64,000 bases of DNA from Streptomyces sp. NRRL B-1140 (GTDB lineage Bacteria; Actinomycetota; Actinomycetes; Streptomycetales; Streptomycetaceae), in contig NZ_LGEA01000025.1 in assembly GCF_001280065.1 (NCBI RefSeq), positions 62,001-126,000 on the forward strand. Direction: 5' to 3'. Of the stretch, positions 43,184 through 52,308 are shown piece after piece. A model generated the notes under the pieces. The model was not told the DNA's origin. It did not search any database and worked only from the letters and a program-made list of their open reading frames with translations. A program made the position numbers and the translations under genes. Position 1 is the stretch's first letter, and the number at the start of each line of letters is the position of its first letter.

Positions 43184-43637
43184 CCGGTGCCAGCACCGCG
43201 AGGGTTCCGCTGGCCTCCCGCAGGGCCGATTCGAGGGGGCCGGGAGTGTGCAGGGTGCCGGATCCGTCCGGCGGCACGAGCCACTCCAGCCGGCCCGCGG
43301 GCCGGTACGGCGGCGGCACGGCGACCCAGGAGCCCCGGCCGACGTGCCGTACGCCGAATCCGATCCACTCGCTGACCGGATCGGGCGGCAGGAAGAACCC
43401 CACTCTGCGTGCGGCGCAGTCCACCAGGGTGGGGCCGGGCACCTTCAGCGGATCGCGCCACAGGATGTCCAGCGCGAGCAGGCCGAGCCGGTCGGGGACG
43501 CTCAGCACGTCCCAGTACCGCCCGGCCTCCACGAGCATGGTCCCCGCGCCGTAGTCCCACTCCCGCTTGCATTCCTTGGGGTCCGTGGCGGCCGCGGCGA
43601 GCCACTCGACGGCTTGCTTCCACATGACGCTCTGCAT
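43149..43637 (-). CDS. Conserved hypothetical protein
   Basis: 162 residues from MQSVMWKQAV; a GTG 15 bp upstream is possible but lacks a ribosome site. The sequence is well folded in appearance (VEWLAAAATDPKECKREW; VLSVPDRLGLLALDIL; VGFFLPP; WLVPPDGSGTL) and resembles a Streptomyces family of uncharacterised proteins sometimes linked to primase/polymerase-like proteins. No catalytic motif is visible. It converges and overlaps with the preceding gene. Confidence 0.72.
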   Translation of the reverse strand: MQSVMWKQAVEWLAAAATDPKECKREWDYGAGTMLVEAGRYWDVLSVPDRLGLLALDILWRDPLKVPGPTLVDCAARRVGFFLPPDPVSEWIGFGVRHVGRGSWVAVPPPYRPAGRLEWLVPPDGSGTLHTPGPLESALREASGTLAVLAPVSAEPVATDGW

Positions 43638-43867
43638 GGCCACCCCAGGCACAGTCGGTGGCGCCGCGGTCGGGCGCGCTGGACACGGCCGGTGGCCCGC
43701 GGGGTCCCGCGTGCCGCCCGGCCGTAGCCATGCTGGTAGATATTTCTACGCGTCGGAAGGGGTGGCGCGGTGTGGCGTTTGGGGCGTGCCGGTCCCGGTC
43801 GAACCAGGGCAGCAGACGGCACGTTCCGTACAACCGCGTTCAACTTTGCACGGGTTGCGTACGGCTG

Positions 43868-45118
43868 TCACCAGCGGGGGAGCTTCAACTCGTACTCCGG
43901 CCGGAACCGCCGCATGTAACCGGTGTCGTCCCGGCTGCGCTTCCCCGAGTCGAGGTACCGCCGGTGCAGTCGCTCCAGCCGGTCGTGGTCGAGTTCGACT
44001 CCCAGTCCCGGTCCGGTGGGCACCTCGACCTCACCGTCGCGCAACTCCAGCGCGCCGGGCACGATCACGTCGTCCGCGGAGTTCCACGGGTAGTGCGTGT
44101 CGCAGGAGTGGTCGAGGTTGGGGATGGCGGCGGCGACATGGGTCATCGCGGCGAGGCTGATGCCCAGGTGCGAGTTGGAGTGCATCGACAGGGAGAGCCC
44201 GAACGCCTCGCACACGGCGGCCAGTTCACGGGTGCGGCGCAGCCCGCCCCAGTAATGGTGGTCGGTGAGCAGCACCTGGATCGCATTCTGCTCGACGGCG
44301 GGCTTCAGATGCTCCCAGGCGATCACGCACATGTTGGTCGCGAGCGGCATGGGGGAGCCCTTCGCCACCTCCGCCATCCCGGGGATGCCCCGGGTCGGAT
44401 CCTCCAAGTACTCCAGCACGCCGTCGAGTTCACGCGCCACGTACTTCGAGGTCTCGACCGTCCACGCCACGTTCGGGTCCAGCCGCAGCGGCTGCCCGGG
44501 GAAGGCCTCGGCGAGGGCCCGCATCGCCGCGATCTCCTCGTCGGGGGGGAAGACACCGCCCTTAAGCTTGAACGACCGGAAGCCGTAGCGCTCTTGCATC
44601 AGCCGGGCCTGATCGACGACGCCGGCCGGGTCGAGGGCCTCGCCCCAGTCGTCGCAGATCGCCGCACGGCCGTCGAGCGCGGGATGCTCGGCCCACTTGT
44701 AGAAGAGGTAGGCGGCGAACGGCACCGCGTCGCGTACCTTCCCGCCCAGCAGGTCGCTGACCGGACGGCCGAGCAGCCTGCCCTGTGCGTCCAGGCAGGC
44801 CACCTCGACCGCGGACGTGGTCCAGCCGCGCTCGTGGGAGCTCGGCACGTTCGGCAGCAGGGCAGCGTCGATCGCGGCGGACACGGCGGTGGTGTCGAAG
44901 ACGTCCATGCCGGCGACCACCTTCGCGGCGGCGTGCAGCCGCTCCAGGCGGGCCGCACCGCCCGGGGACTCGCCGAGCCCCACCGTGCCGTCCTCCAGGA
45001 CGAGTTGGAGGATGATCCGCAGGGCGAGGGGCTCGTGGACGCCGTTGGAGTTGAGCAGCGGCGGGTCGCCGAAGGCGATCGGGGTGACGACCAGTTCGCG
45101 GATCCGCGTGGCACTCAT
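43868..45118 (-). CDS. gudD: Glucarate dehydratase
   Basis: 416-residue enolase-superfamily enzyme converting glucarate (or idarate) to 5-keto-4-deoxyglucarate. GlucD hallmarks: PLLNSNGVHEP at the N-terminus, the KxK pair in RSFKLKGG, metal ligands in LDPNVAW and YLEDP, Asn in ATNMCV, and the base dyad in LTDHHYWGG and SMHSNSHLG. It is last in the operon and overlaps kdgD by 4 bp (ATGA). Together they turn glucarate into alpha-ketoglutarate semialdehyde. Confidence 0.94.
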   Translation of the reverse strand: MSATRIRELVVTPIAFGDPPLLNSNGVHEPLALRIILQLVLEDGTVGLGESPGGAARLERLHAAAKVVAGMDVFDTTAVSAAIDAALLPNVPSSHERGWTTSAVEVACLDAQGRLLGRPVSDLLGGKVRDAVPFAAYLFYKWAEHPALDGRAAICDDWGEALDPAGVVDQARLMQERYGFRSFKLKGGVFPPDEEIAAMRALAEAFPGQPLRLDPNVAWTVETSKYVARELDGVLEYLEDPTRGIPGMAEVAKGSPMPLATNMCVIAWEHLKPAVEQNAIQVLLTDHHYWGGLRRTRELAAVCEAFGLSLSMHSNSHLGISLAAMTHVAAAIPNLDHSCDTHYPWNSADDVIVPGALELRDGEVEVPTGPGLGVELDHDRLERLHRRYLDSGKRSRDDTGYMRRFRPEYELKLPRW

Positions 45119-46023
45119 GCGGCGGCCACCTCCAGGCCGTGGTCGAGGAGTTTCGCGAGCCGGGCGATGTGCTCCGGCGCCGCGTCGACCAGGGGCGCCC
45201 GTACGCCGCCGACGTCCAGGCCGCGCAGGGTCACACCGGCCTTGACCAGCGAGACGGCGTACCCGGGGACCTCGTCGCGCAGGGCGACCAGCGGGCCGTA
45301 GAACTCGTCGAGGAGTCGCGAGACCAGGGCCTCGTCGCCCTCGGCGAGGGCCCGGTGGAAGGCCAGTGCGATCTCCGGGGCGAAGGCGAACACCGCCGAG
45401 GAGTACAGCTCCACGCCGATGCCCCGGTAGGCGGGCGCGGTCATCTCGGCGGTGGGCAGCCCGTTGAAGAACTGGAAGTCCTCCGTGCCCGGCACGGCTC
45501 GCACCGCTCGGACGATGCGGTGCATCCGCTCGATGTCCCCGATGCCGTCCTTCAGGCCGACGACCCCGGGCAGGGCGGCGATCTCGGCGGCGGTCCGGTC
45601 GGTGAGCCGGGCGGTGCCCCGCTGGTAGAAGACGACCGGCAGGTCCGTGGCCGCGATGACCTCCTCGACGTAACGCACCAGACCCTGCTGCGGGGCGCTG
45701 ACGAGGTAGGGCGGCAGCAGCAGGACACCGTCGGCACCGGCGCGCTCGACGCGGGCGGCCTGGTCGCGGGCGACCGGTGCGGGGCCGCCGGCCGCGGCGA
45801 GGACCGGCACGCGTCCGGCCGTGGTCCGCACGGCGACCCGGGTGGCCCGCTCGACCTCCTCGGTCGACAGCGCGTGGAACTCGCCGGTGCCGCAGGCGAC
45901 GAACACACCTCCCGCGCCCGCGGCGACACCCGACTCGATGTGCTGGGCCAGCCGTTCCTCGTCCAGTGAACCGTCCGCCGCGAACGGCGTGACCGGGAAG
46001 AACAGCACTCCGTGGAACTTCAT
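45115..46023 (-). CDS. kdgD: 5-dehydro-4-deoxyglucarate dehydratase
   Basis: 302-residue DHDPS/NAL-superfamily TIM barrel that dehydrates and decarboxylates 5-keto-4-deoxyglucarate to 2,5-dioxopentanoate. The Schiff-base Lys lies in VVGLKDGIGD, the usual GTGE motif in ACGTGEFHALS and the Tyr in VVFYQRGTAR. It is translationally coupled to gudD, downstream of the importer permease. The next pathway enzyme, dioxovalerate dehydrogenase, is not in this operon. Confidence 0.92.
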   Translation of the reverse strand: MKFHGVLFFPVTPFAADGSLDEERLAQHIESGVAAGAGGVFVACGTGEFHALSTEEVERATRVAVRTTAGRVPVLAAAGGPAPVARDQAARVERAGADGVLLLPPYLVSAPQQGLVRYVEEVIAATDLPVVFYQRGTARLTDRTAAEIAALPGVVGLKDGIGDIERMHRIVRAVRAVPGTEDFQFFNGLPTAEMTAPAYRGIGVELYSSAVFAFAPEIALAFHRALAEGDEALVSRLLDEFYGPLVALRDEVPGYAVSLVKAGVTLRGLDVGGVRAPLVDAAPEHIARLAKLLDHGLEVAAA

Positions 46024-46050
46024 GTCTCCCTCAAACGTGGGGGTGGGTGG

Positions 46051-46995
46051 TCAGCCCTTGGTGGCCCCGGCGGCGATGCCGGTGACCAGCGAGCGCTGGA
46101 GGAGCAGGTAGACGATCAGGCTGGGGACGAGGGCGATGACCGCACCGGCCAGCACCACCCCGGAGCCGACCTGGGGGTCGGTGCGCAGGATGGACAGGGC
46201 GACGGTGACCGTGTAGTCGGTGGGGTCCTTGGCGGCGATCAGGGGCAGCAGGTACTGGTCCCAGATCATGATGAAGCCGAGTACCCCGGCGACCCCGAGG
46301 GCGGGCTTGCACAGCGGCAGGACGACCTGCCACAGCATCCGCAGCTCGCCCACGCCGTCGATGCGGGCGGCCTCCTCGATCTCGGTGGGGATGTCCTTCA
46401 TGAACTCGGTCAGCAGCATCACCGAGAAGCCCCACGCGCCGAGCGGCAGGATCACGCCCCATACCGTGCCCTTGAGGTCGATGCCGAGCACGGGCACATG
46501 CCCGAGGACCAGGGACAGCGGGATGGCGATGACCTCTTCGGGAAGCATCATCGTCAGCATGAACAGGGTCAGGACCAGCGCCTGACCGCGGAATCTGTGC
46601 CGGGCCAGCGCGTATGCGGCCAGCGTGCACACGGCGAGCTGGAGCAGCAGCCCGCCGCCGGCGATGACCAGTGAGTTGCCGAAGTAGTCCCAGATGCCGC
46701 GCTCGCCGGCCACCTGGAAGTTCAGCAGGGTCGGATGGTGGGGGAGGAACGACAGCGTCGAACCGCTGGCCTTCTCGCTGAAGGAACCGGAGAAGATCGT
46801 CAGGAACGGTGCGGCGAAGACCCCGAGGGCGAGCAGACAGAGCAGGACGCGCAGCGCCCAGGCGGGTCCCGGCCGGTCGTTCCAGCCGAGGGCGGTGTCG
46901 AAACGGGCGGGGGTGGTGCGCCGGTCCCCGCCGGAGTTGCGCGCGGGGGAGGCGGTCACCGGGGTGCGGACGGGTTCGATGGCAGGGGCGCTCAT
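46051..46995 (-). CDS. ABC transporter permease, MalG type (glucarate operon)
   Basis: 314 residues with a 50-residue cytoplasmic N-terminus, six hydrophobic segments, the EAA loop PTEIEEAARIDGVGELRMLWQVVLP and the C-terminal QRSLVTGIAAGATKG. The start overlaps the upstream permease stop by 4 bp. Ligand inferred from the downstream glucarate genes. Confidence 0.92.
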   Translation of the reverse strand: MSAPAIEPVRTPVTASPARNSGGDRRTTPARFDTALGWNDRPGPAWALRVLLCLLALGVFAAPFLTIFSGSFSEKASGSTLSFLPHHPTLLNFQVAGERGIWDYFGNSLVIAGGGLLLQLAVCTLAAYALARHRFRGQALVLTLFMLTMMLPEEVIAIPLSLVLGHVPVLGIDLKGTVWGVILPLGAWGFSVMLLTEFMKDIPTEIEEAARIDGVGELRMLWQVVLPLCKPALGVAGVLGFIMIWDQYLLPLIAAKDPTDYTVTVALSILRTDPQVGSGVVLAGAVIALVPSLIVYLLLQRSLVTGIAAGATKG

Positions 46996-47903
46996 TTCGC
47001 GTCTCCCCTCGTGCGGAGGTAGTTGACCGTGACGGTGAGCAGCAGCGTCACGCAGAGCAGGACCACGGAGGCGGCCGAGGCGCCGCCGATGTCGTTACGG
47101 GTGAAGCCGAGGGTGTAGGCGCGGGTCATCCACACGTCGGTGGAGCCGGCCGGGCCGCCGCCGGTGAGGACGTACACCTCGGTGAAGACGCGCAGTCCGC
47201 GGATGGCCGCGAGGGTGAGGACGATGCCGAGGGCGGGACGGATGGCGGGCAGGGTGATGTGCCGCAGGCGCTGCCACAGCGAGACGCCGTCCATCGCGGC
47301 GGCCTCGTACAGCGAGCGGTCCACGCCCGCGAGACCCGCGAGGATGATCACCATGTTGTACGGGGCGAGCATCCAGATGCCCATGGCCATCGTGGCCCAC
47401 AGCGCCGTGCCGGGGTTGTCCAGGTAGGGCACCGGGCCCAGGCCGAACAGCCCGAGACCGCTGTTGATGAGGCCGTCGGAGGTCGGGTAGTACATCAGCC
47501 GCCACATCTCGCCCACCACTGCGGTGGCGGTGACGACGGGCAGGAACACGGCGGTACGGATGATCTTCAGCGAGCGGGCCTGACCCTCCAGCAGCAGCGC
47601 CAGCGCGGAGCCGACGACGATCCCGCCGAGGGACATGCCGATGCCGAGGACCAGGGTGTGGCCGATGGCGTCCTGGAAGCGGTGGTCGGTCAGAACTCGC
47701 GTGTAGTTGTCGAGTCCGACCCACTGGTCGCCGAGGAAGGGCCGTACGTCGAAGAAGCTGAGCCAGACGCCCTTGCCCATCGGCAGGAACTTGAAGACGA
47801 GGGCCAGCAGCAGCGCCGGGGCGAGGAACAGCCAGGGCAGTACGGCCTTCTTGCCGATGCCCCGGGCTCTGCGCGGCCCGGGCGTCGTCGCGGTCGCGGT
47901 CAT
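46992..47903 (-). CDS. ABC transporter permease, MalF type (glucarate operon)
   Basis: 303 residues: FLAPALLLALVFKFLPMGKGVWLSFFDV at the first membrane segment, and the EAA loop VDRSLYEAAAMDGVSLWQRLRHITLP. Overlaps of 4 bp at both ends couple it to the binding-protein and MalG-type genes. Confidence 0.92.
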   Translation of the reverse strand: MTATATTPGPRRARGIGKKAVLPWLFLAPALLLALVFKFLPMGKGVWLSFFDVRPFLGDQWVGLDNYTRVLTDHRFQDAIGHTLVLGIGMSLGGIVVGSALALLLEGQARSLKIIRTAVFLPVVTATAVVGEMWRLMYYPTSDGLINSGLGLFGLGPVPYLDNPGTALWATMAMGIWMLAPYNMVIILAGLAGVDRSLYEAAAMDGVSLWQRLRHITLPAIRPALGIVLTLAAIRGLRVFTEVYVLTGGGPAGSTDVWMTRAYTLGFTRNDIGGASAASVVLLCVTLLLTVTVNYLRTRGDAK

Positions 47904-49225
47904 TTCAGCAGCTCCTGGTCCTTGAGGTCACCGGCGAGGGTGTCGTCGAGATCCTTGAGGCCGGCGCGGACGTCGCTGCCGCAGTAGGTGAAGATCGCGT
48001 TGAGCGCGTCGGCGGTGTCCTGTTTGATCGGGGCGAAGTCGGGCGCGTTGGGGAACTGCGCGGCGTGGTTCTCGTACGCCTTCTGCACCACGCTCCAGCG
48101 CGGGTCGTCGCGCACCTTCGCCGCGTCGAGCGTGGAGTTGACGGGGATACGCACGACCGGCTGGTGGGCGCCCGTCATGGCGAGCCTCTGGCCCTCGGGG
48201 GAGACCAGGAAGGCGGCGAGGGTCCGCTCCTGCTTCGTCTTGCCGGTCCTGGCGCCGAAGTAGATGTTCTCGCCCTCGGCCAGCACGGTGGATCCGGCCG
48301 GGCCCGCGGGCGCCGGCAGCACCTCGTACCTGCCCTTGCCGAGCGCCTCGTCGAACGTCGCGATGTTGTACGGGCCCGTGAGGTACATCCCGGCGTTGCC
48401 GTCCTGGAAGTTGGTGGTGTTCGAGGTGACGGAGGTCAGGGCGCTGGGCTGGACGACGCCCTTGTCGCCGCAGAAGAGGTTCTTCTTCAACCAGGTGACG
48501 GTGCGCACCGCGGCCGCCGAGTCCATGGCGGGCCGGAATCCCGAGCCCTCCTTCTGGAGGATCCGCACCCCGCCCTGCCAGAGATAACTGGCGCCCCACC
48601 AGGCGACGTAACCGTTCTGCGCGCTGCCCGGGACGACCATGCCGTAGGTGTCCTTCCTGCCGTCCCCGTCCGGGTCACGGGAGGCGAACGCCTTGGCGAG
48701 CGCGAGCATGTCCTGCCAGGTCTTCGGCTGGGGCAGGCCGAGTTTCTCGCGCCAGTCCTTGCGGACGAACAGTGTCATGGCCTGGCGGGAGTACGGGATG
48801 CCGTAGTGCCTGCCGTCGCGGCCCACGGTGGACGACCAGGACTTGGCGGTGATCTCGCCGTGGCCCGCTATGGAGGCCGGGGTGATGGGCTCGAGCAGCC
48901 CCTGGGACTGGTAACTGCCCATCAGGGCCGTGTCGTTGATCATGACGTCCGGCAGGTCCTTGACGGACGCGCGGCTCTGGAGCTGCTGGTCGAAGTTCAT
49001 GACCGGCTGGTAGTCGACCTTGATGCCGGTCTTCTTGGTGAAGGCGGCGAACACACGGTCGTAGGTCTTGGCGGAGTCCGGATCGCTCCGGGTCCACACC
49101 TCCAGGGTGTTCGGGTCACCGGCCCCGGCGCTGCCGGAACCGGAGCCGCAGCCGGCCGTTTCGAACAGGAGGCCCGAGACGGCGAGCATGGCAGCCAGGC
49201 GGAGACTTCGTCGGCGATCCCGCAT
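47900..49225 (-). CDS. ABC transporter solute-binding lipoprotein (glucarate operon)
   Basis: 441 residues from MRDRRRSLRL, chosen because GGAGA lies 8 bases upstream and because an ATG 18 bp further upstream falls inside the operator palindrome and has no ribosome site. The lipobox region reads LFETAGC. The family-1 fold shows LEVWTRSDPDSAKTYDRVFAAF, DVMINDTALMG, GIPYSRQAMTLFVRKDW and GMYLTGPYNIATF. As first gene of an operon ending in kdgD and gudD it probably binds glucarate, galactarate or a related aldaric acid. No ATPase gene is in the operon. Confidence 0.9.
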   Translation of the reverse strand: MRDRRRSLRLAAMLAVSGLLFETAGCGSGSGSAGAGDPNTLEVWTRSDPDSAKTYDRVFAAFTKKTGIKVDYQPVMNFDQQLQSRASVKDLPDVMINDTALMGSYQSQGLLEPITPASIAGHGEITAKSWSSTVGRDGRHYGIPYSRQAMTLFVRKDWREKLGLPQPKTWQDMLALAKAFASRDPDGDGRKDTYGMVVPGSAQNGYVAWWGASYLWQGGVRILQKEGSGFRPAMDSAAAVRTVTWLKKNLFCGDKGVVQPSALTSVTSNTTNFQDGNAGMYLTGPYNIATFDEALGKGRYEVLPAPAGPAGSTVLAEGENIYFGARTGKTKQERTLAAFLVSPEGQRLAMTGAHQPVVRIPVNSTLDAAKVRDDPRWSVVQKAYENHAAQFPNAPDFAPIKQDTADALNAIFTYCGSDVRAGLKDLDDTLAGDLKDQELLK

Positions 49226-49243
49226 GGGTGGTTCTCCGTTCAT

Positions 49244-49266
49244 ATTCGTGAACCCGCTTCACGAAT
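49244..49266. promoter_or_regulatory. Operator-like palindrome upstream of glucarate operon
   Basis: ATTCGTGAA, 5-base spacer, TTCACGAAT: perfect 9-bp arms, 18 bp upstream of the binding-protein start. This length and symmetry suit a dimeric regulator such as IclR or GntR type. No candidate regulator gene lies in the operon, so it must be encoded elsewhere. Confidence 0.75.
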
Positions 49267-49371
49267 CTAAATGATCGGCCAAGCTACGGATCGCTTCCTG
49301 GCCATGTCAAGACATGGCCGAAAGATTTCACCGATGCCACACGACGCCCGGGACCACCCAGGAAACAGCGA

Positions 49372-49402
49372 CGGCCCCCACCGGATCATCCGGTGGGGGC
49401 CG
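49372..49402. terminator. Strong terminator hairpin
   Basis: A perfectly palindromic 31-bp sequence (15-bp arms CGGCCCCCACCGGAT around one base) follows the stop of the DUF5997 gene on the minus strand. Confidence 0.85.
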
Positions 49403-49421
49403 AAAACGAGGGGTGCTGAGG

Positions 49422-49805
49422 TCAGGCCTTGCGCTCGGCGTTCTTCTTCTTGATCCGGACCGCTTCCTTGCGGACCTCCGCCTGGGTGGTGCGCTCCCGC
49501 TCCAGCCACTCGGGGCCTTCCTGCTTCAGCGCCTCGATCTGCTCGGTGGTGAGGGGCTCGGTGACGCCCGCGCGGGCGAGACCGGCGATGGAGACGCCGA
49601 GCTTGGCGGCGACGACCGGACGGGGGTGCGGGCCGTTGCGCCGCAGGTCCTGCAGCCACTGCGGCGGGTTCGCCTGGAGCTCGTTCAGCTCGGCGCGCGA
49701 GACCACACCCTCCCGGAACTCGGCGGGTGTGGCCTCGAGGTACACACCCAGCTTCTTCGCCGCGGTCGCGGGCTTCATCGTCTGGGTGCTCTGGTGCGAC
49801 GTCAT
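49422..49805 (-). CDS. DUF5997 family protein
   Basis: 127 residues from MTSHQSTQTM. The sequence (MKPATAAKKLGVYLEATPAEF, VSRAELNELQANPPQWL, PRPVVAAKLGVSIAGLARAGV) fits the actinobacterial DUF5997 family. It has a helical, possibly DNA-binding middle and a Lys-rich C-terminus (RIKKKNAERKA). It is divergent from the LysR-type effector-domain gene 58 bp away, a pairing I recall from other Streptomyces. Function unknown. Confidence 0.87.
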   Translation of the reverse strand: MTSHQSTQTMKPATAAKKLGVYLEATPAEFREGVVSRAELNELQANPPQWLQDLRRNGPHPRPVVAAKLGVSIAGLARAGVTEPLTTEQIEALKQEGPEWLERERTTQAEVRKEAVRIKKKNAERKA

Positions 49806-49863
49806 GGCTCCCAGGGTATCGAGCGTGTGCACGACCCCTGACCACGCCCGGTAACCTGGCGAG

Positions 49864-50646
49864 GTGACAGGCTCGGATGAAACCCCCTCGTTCCGGCTCG
49901 CCTACGTCCCCGGGGTGATGCCCGACAAGTGGGTGCGCATCTGGAACGAGCGGCAGCCCGATGTCCCGCTGATCCTCACCCAGGTGCCCGCCGGAGAGGC
50001 GGCCGAGCGGCTGCTGGGCGGGGACGCCGACGCGGGCCTCGTCCGCACCCCGGTGGACCGGGCGGTCTTCAGCGCGATTCCCCTCTACACCGAGCAGACG
50101 GTCGTCGTGGTGCCCAAGGATCATCTGGTCACGGCCGTGGACGAGGTGGCGCCGGAGGACCTGGCGGACGACATCGTCCTGCACCCGCTCGACGACGTCC
50201 TCGACTGGCAGACCCTCCCCGGGCGTCCCGCTCTCGAACGGCCCGCCACCACCGCCGACGCAGTCGAACTGGTCGCGGCGGGCATCGGCGTCCTCGTGGT
50301 CCCGCTGTCGCTCGCCCGGCTGCACCACCGCAAGGACCTCACCCACCGGCCCCTCAAGGACGCTCCCGAGTCGAGCGTGGCCCTCTCCTGGCCGGAGGAC
50401 GCGAAGACGGATCAGGTCGAGGACTTCATCGGCGTCGTCCGCGGCCGCACGGTCAACAGCACCCGGGGCCGTCAGCAGCCCCCGGCGCGGGACCGGTCCA
50501 CTGAGGGGGCCCGGGAAGGCGCCCGGCGGAAGCCGGTGCCCGGCAAGTCGGCGGCAGGCAAGTCGGCCGGGGCGAAGCGTACGGGGAAGAGCGGGGGCGG
50601 CGCTCCCAAGGGCAACAGGCGGGGCAAGCCCCGCCGCCGTTCGTAG
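49864..50646 (+). CDS. LysR-type substrate-binding domain protein lacking helix-turn-helix, basic tail
   Basis: 260 residues from a GTG with GCGAGG just upstream. Residues 8-200 are a LysR effector domain (FRLAYVPGVMPDKWVRIWNER, LLGGDADAGLVR, YTEQTVVVVPKDHLV, AVELVAAGIGVLVVPLSLARL). There is no N-terminal winged helix; the frame begins directly with the effector fold. The last 55 residues are histone-like (GKSAAGKSAGAKRTGKS, ending RRGKPRRRS) and could contact DNA or RNA instead. Divergent from DUF5997. Regulation by ligand binding is inferred. Confidence 0.82.
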   Translation: MTGSDETPSFRLAYVPGVMPDKWVRIWNERQPDVPLILTQVPAGEAAERLLGGDADAGLVRTPVDRAVFSAIPLYTEQTVVVVPKDHLVTAVDEVAPEDLADDIVLHPLDDVLDWQTLPGRPALERPATTADAVELVAAGIGVLVVPLSLARLHHRKDLTHRPLKDAPESSVALSWPEDAKTDQVEDFIGVVRGRTVNSTRGRQQPPARDRSTEGAREGARRKPVPGKSAAGKSAGAKRTGKSGGGAPKGNRRGKPRRRS

Positions 50647-50680
50647 CTCCGGGGCTGCTGGACGGACCGCGGCCCCGGAG
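50647..50680. terminator. Possible terminator between convergent genes
   Basis: CTCCGGGGC (50647-50655) pairs with 50672-50680; 9-bp stem, 16-base loop, between stops at 50646 and 50697. Confidence 0.55.
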
Positions 50681-50696
50681 GCATGGTCGTACCCGC

Positions 50697-51461
50697 TCAG
50701 CCCGCCGACGGAGAAGGCGCCGGTGCCCCGTAGGACGGATTGGGGGCGACCGTCTGGAAGTCCTTCAGGTCGTCGGGGATCGGCAGCACGCGGACCGGCG
50801 CACCCTGCTGCGGCGGCGGCGGTGTCGTCTGGTCCCCGGGCAGCTTGGGCGGAGCGGTGATCTGGAAGCTGACCTGCTCCTGGTTGATCAGGCCGGTCTT
50901 CTCCAGCACCGTGATGTGATCGAGAACGGTGTCGTTGGTCGTGTCGGCGAGCTCTCGCACGAGGCTGTTCCGAGTGGTCGCCCGGATCTTGGCGATCGTC
51001 GGGAAGATGCCCCCGTGCGCGACGCGCATGATCGTCACGGCCGTGGACTCGAACTCCTTGCCGCTGCTGCCCTCGGCCGTCGCCACGAACTGCTGCTGCT
51101 GAGGCGAGGGCTCGTTCGGCAGGGTGATGCCCAGGTCCGTGGAGATCTTGCGGCAGCCCGCGTCGAGCCGACCGTGCCCGACGAGCAGATGTTTGGAGAC
51201 TTCCTGCATCTCCGGCGATGTGCTCCGCTGCTTGATCAGCTGACCCAGCGGGTACTCCCACAGTCCGGCCGCGCGCACGCGCACCACGAAGTCGCGGTCC
51301 GCCTCGGTCAGCGGACCCCACTGGGTGTTGGCGATGATGCGGTCCTGGCCGGAAGCCGCGTTCTGCACGCCCAGCATGCTCGGGTAGGCGAGCGCGGTGA
51401 GCGTAAGGATCAACGCACCGCCCACGAACGCGGTTCCTGCCGTGCTGCGCGAGATGCGCAT
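50697..51461 (-). CDS. DUF4142 exported/membrane-anchored protein
   Basis: 254 residues from MRISRSTAGT, with a perfect AGGAGG upstream. An N-terminal hydrophobic segment (FVGGALILTLTALAYPSML) anchors or exports it. The DUF4142 helical bundle follows (LTEADRDFVVRVRAAGLWEYPLGQLI; VSKHLLVGHGRLDAGCRKI), then a Pro-rich C-terminus. The ferritin-like DUF4142 fold has no known catalysis in Streptomyces. Confidence 0.87.
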   Translation of the reverse strand: MRISRSTAGTAFVGGALILTLTALAYPSMLGVQNAASGQDRIIANTQWGPLTEADRDFVVRVRAAGLWEYPLGQLIKQRSTSPEMQEVSKHLLVGHGRLDAGCRKISTDLGITLPNEPSPQQQQFVATAEGSSGKEFESTAVTIMRVAHGGIFPTIAKIRATTRNSLVRELADTTNDTVLDHITVLEKTGLINQEQVSFQITAPPKLPGDQTTPPPPQQGAPVRVLPIPDDLKDFQTVAPNPSYGAPAPSPSAG

Positions 51462-51593
51462 CGTGCCTCCTGGGATATGAACGGCCCAACACCAAGAGGT
51501 ACGGACGCCGGGGGCGAAACAATCACCCCTGCCGCAAAAAAGTTCGCGGAGTCCGCCCGCCATGGTCCGTTGTACGGGGCGGGACGGAGCAGA

Positions 51594-52289
51594 TCAGGAC
51601 AGGTCGGCCGAGCCGGCGAGCCAGTCGTACGCCGACCGTGCCGTGAACTGCTCCTGACCGCCCGGCAGGAGCAGGCCCGCGGTCGCGAACTCCGGTGCGT
51701 CCGCCTGGGCCGGGACGTACGGGATCGCGATGCAGCGCATGCCGGCCGCGTGCGCGGCGGCGGCGCCCGGAGCGGCGTCCTCCAGCACGACGCAGTCGTC
51801 CGGGGCCGCCCCGAGCCGGCGGGCCGCCTCCAGGAAGACGTCCGGAGCCGGCTTGCCGTGCGCGACCTCGTCGGCCGAGACCACCGTCTGCAGCCGCGCG
51901 TCCAGCCCGGTCCCGGTCAGCACCGCCGCGATGGCCTCCGGCGACGAGCCCGAGGCCACGGCCATCGGCACGCCCTCGGTGGCCAGCAACTCGACGAACG
52001 CACGCATCTCCGGGTAGGCGCGCGTGGCACCGCGGGCCAGCTCCAGGTAGTGGCGGTTCTTCACGGCGAGCAGTTCCTCGACCGGGGCGGACAGGCCGTA
52101 GCGGTGCTTCCAGTCCGCGACCGTCTCCTGCGTGCTGATGCCGACGTAGCGTTCGTGGTCCGCCCAGGTGAAGTCCGCGACGCCGTACTGGGCGAGCGTC
52201 CGGCGGCCTGCCTCGTAGTAGTTCGGCTCGCTGTCCACGAGTGTTCCGTCGAGATCGAAGATGACTGATATTCCGCGGAGCCTGCTCAT
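51594..52289 (-). CDS. HAD-family phosphatase/phosphomutase
   Basis: 231 residues. Motif I VIFDLDGTLVDSEP with both Asp residues, motif II AVASGSS, motif III Lys in AHGKPAPDVF and motif IV VVLEDAAPG are all present, with a helical cap (about 20-85). This is the beta-phosphoglucomutase-like/sugar-phosphate phosphatase subgroup. Substrate unknown. Confidence 0.9.
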   Translation of the reverse strand: MSRLRGISVIFDLDGTLVDSEPNYYEAGRRTLAQYGVADFTWADHERYVGISTQETVADWKHRYGLSAPVEELLAVKNRHYLELARGATRAYPEMRAFVELLATEGVPMAVASGSSPEAIAAVLTGTGLDARLQTVVSADEVAHGKPAPDVFLEAARRLGAAPDDCVVLEDAAPGAAAAHAAGMRCIAIPYVPAQADAPEFATAGLLLPGGQEQFTARSAYDWLAGSADLS

Positions 52290-52308
52290 GCCGTCATGCT
52301 CTCAAAGA

